Assembly (NCBI RefSeq): GCF_900103195.1
Contig: NZ_FMWU01000021.1
Span: 1 to 64,000, forward strand
Reading direction: 5' to 3'
Length of the DNA: 64,000 bases
Origin: Methylobacterium sp. UNC378MF
Lineage (GTDB): Bacteria; Pseudomonadota; Alphaproteobacteria; Rhizobiales; Beijerinckiaceae
Shown piece after piece: positions 63,941-64,000 of this stretch. Under the pieces are notes generated by a model. That model was given only the letters and a program-made list of their open reading frames with translations, was not told where the DNA came from and did no database searches. How positions within the stretch are numbered: the first letter of the stretch is position 1; the number at the start of each line of letters is the position of its first letter. Both the position numbers and the translations under genes were made by a program.

Positions 63941-64000
63941 TTCCTCGGTCCGGCCATCCGCGGCGGGGCGCCGGGCAGACCGGGCGAGAGCGCGACCGCA

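Overview
The window is high-GC chromosomal DNA from an alphaproteobacterium, most likely Methylobacterium/Methylorubrum. That assignment is an inference from three things: a circularly permuted (two-piece) ssrA gene with tag ANDNFAPVAVAA at the right end, the gene order thyA-folA-hflK-hflC-Do protease with miaA and serB nearby, and overall base and codon use.

Region 1 (1-22.8 kb) is an exopolysaccharide/capsule locus. It holds the tail of a mannose-1-phosphate guanylyltransferase/phosphomannose isomerase, an FAD-dependent UGM-like oxidoreductase, an ExoF/Wza-type export protein, a Wzx-type flippase, five glycosyltransferase genes (one a GT4-GT2 fusion), a HAD protein with a translationally coupled partner, a Wzz/BY-kinase-like co-polymerase with a degraded kinase active site, a GMC oxidoreductase-epimerase fusion, and a Tat-exported GH16 glycanase. 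No Wzy polymerase or initiating phosphoglycosyltransferase is visible, so these probably lie outside the window. Spacers of 0.3-1.2 kb with decayed reading frames and an IS630 remnant show that the locus has been rearranged.

Region 2 (23-28.5 kb) is accessory: a cytochrome P460, a frameshifted alpha/beta hydrolase-DUF302 chimera, an Asp-nucleophile alpha/beta hydrolase divergent from a LysR regulator, a long ProA-like dehydrogenase and an IS481 transposase remnant.

Region 3 (28,699-40,694) is a 12-kb integrative element in a tRNA-Arg(ACG) gene, bounded by a 47-bp direct repeat (attL/attR). It carries two tyrosine recombinases (the second with a fused AlpA-like N-terminus), an AlpA-like regulator, a prim-pol/AAA+ replication protein, a DUF5681 protein and one large cargo gene. 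The cargo is an 1182-aa STAND/NACHT NTPase with an N-terminal Cap4/DUF4297-like nuclease domain, a probable single-gene Avs-like anti-phage system. No relaxase or capsid genes are visible, so the element looks like a phage-satellite-type or otherwise non-conjugative island.

Region 4 (40.6-64 kb) is mostly core chromosome: MurU and a TsaE-AmgK fusion (MurNAc salvage plus t6A ATPase), a PAS-domain sigma-54 activator divergent from cyanase with a consensus -24/-12 promoter, an orphan RND pump, a TerB-like protein, DUF3606, a wrecked brnTA locus, ybdD-cstA, a beta-hydroxyacid dehydrogenase, miaA/serB, a DUF1640-like protein, the Do protease with hflKC, folA-thyA, a CPBP protease and tmRNA.
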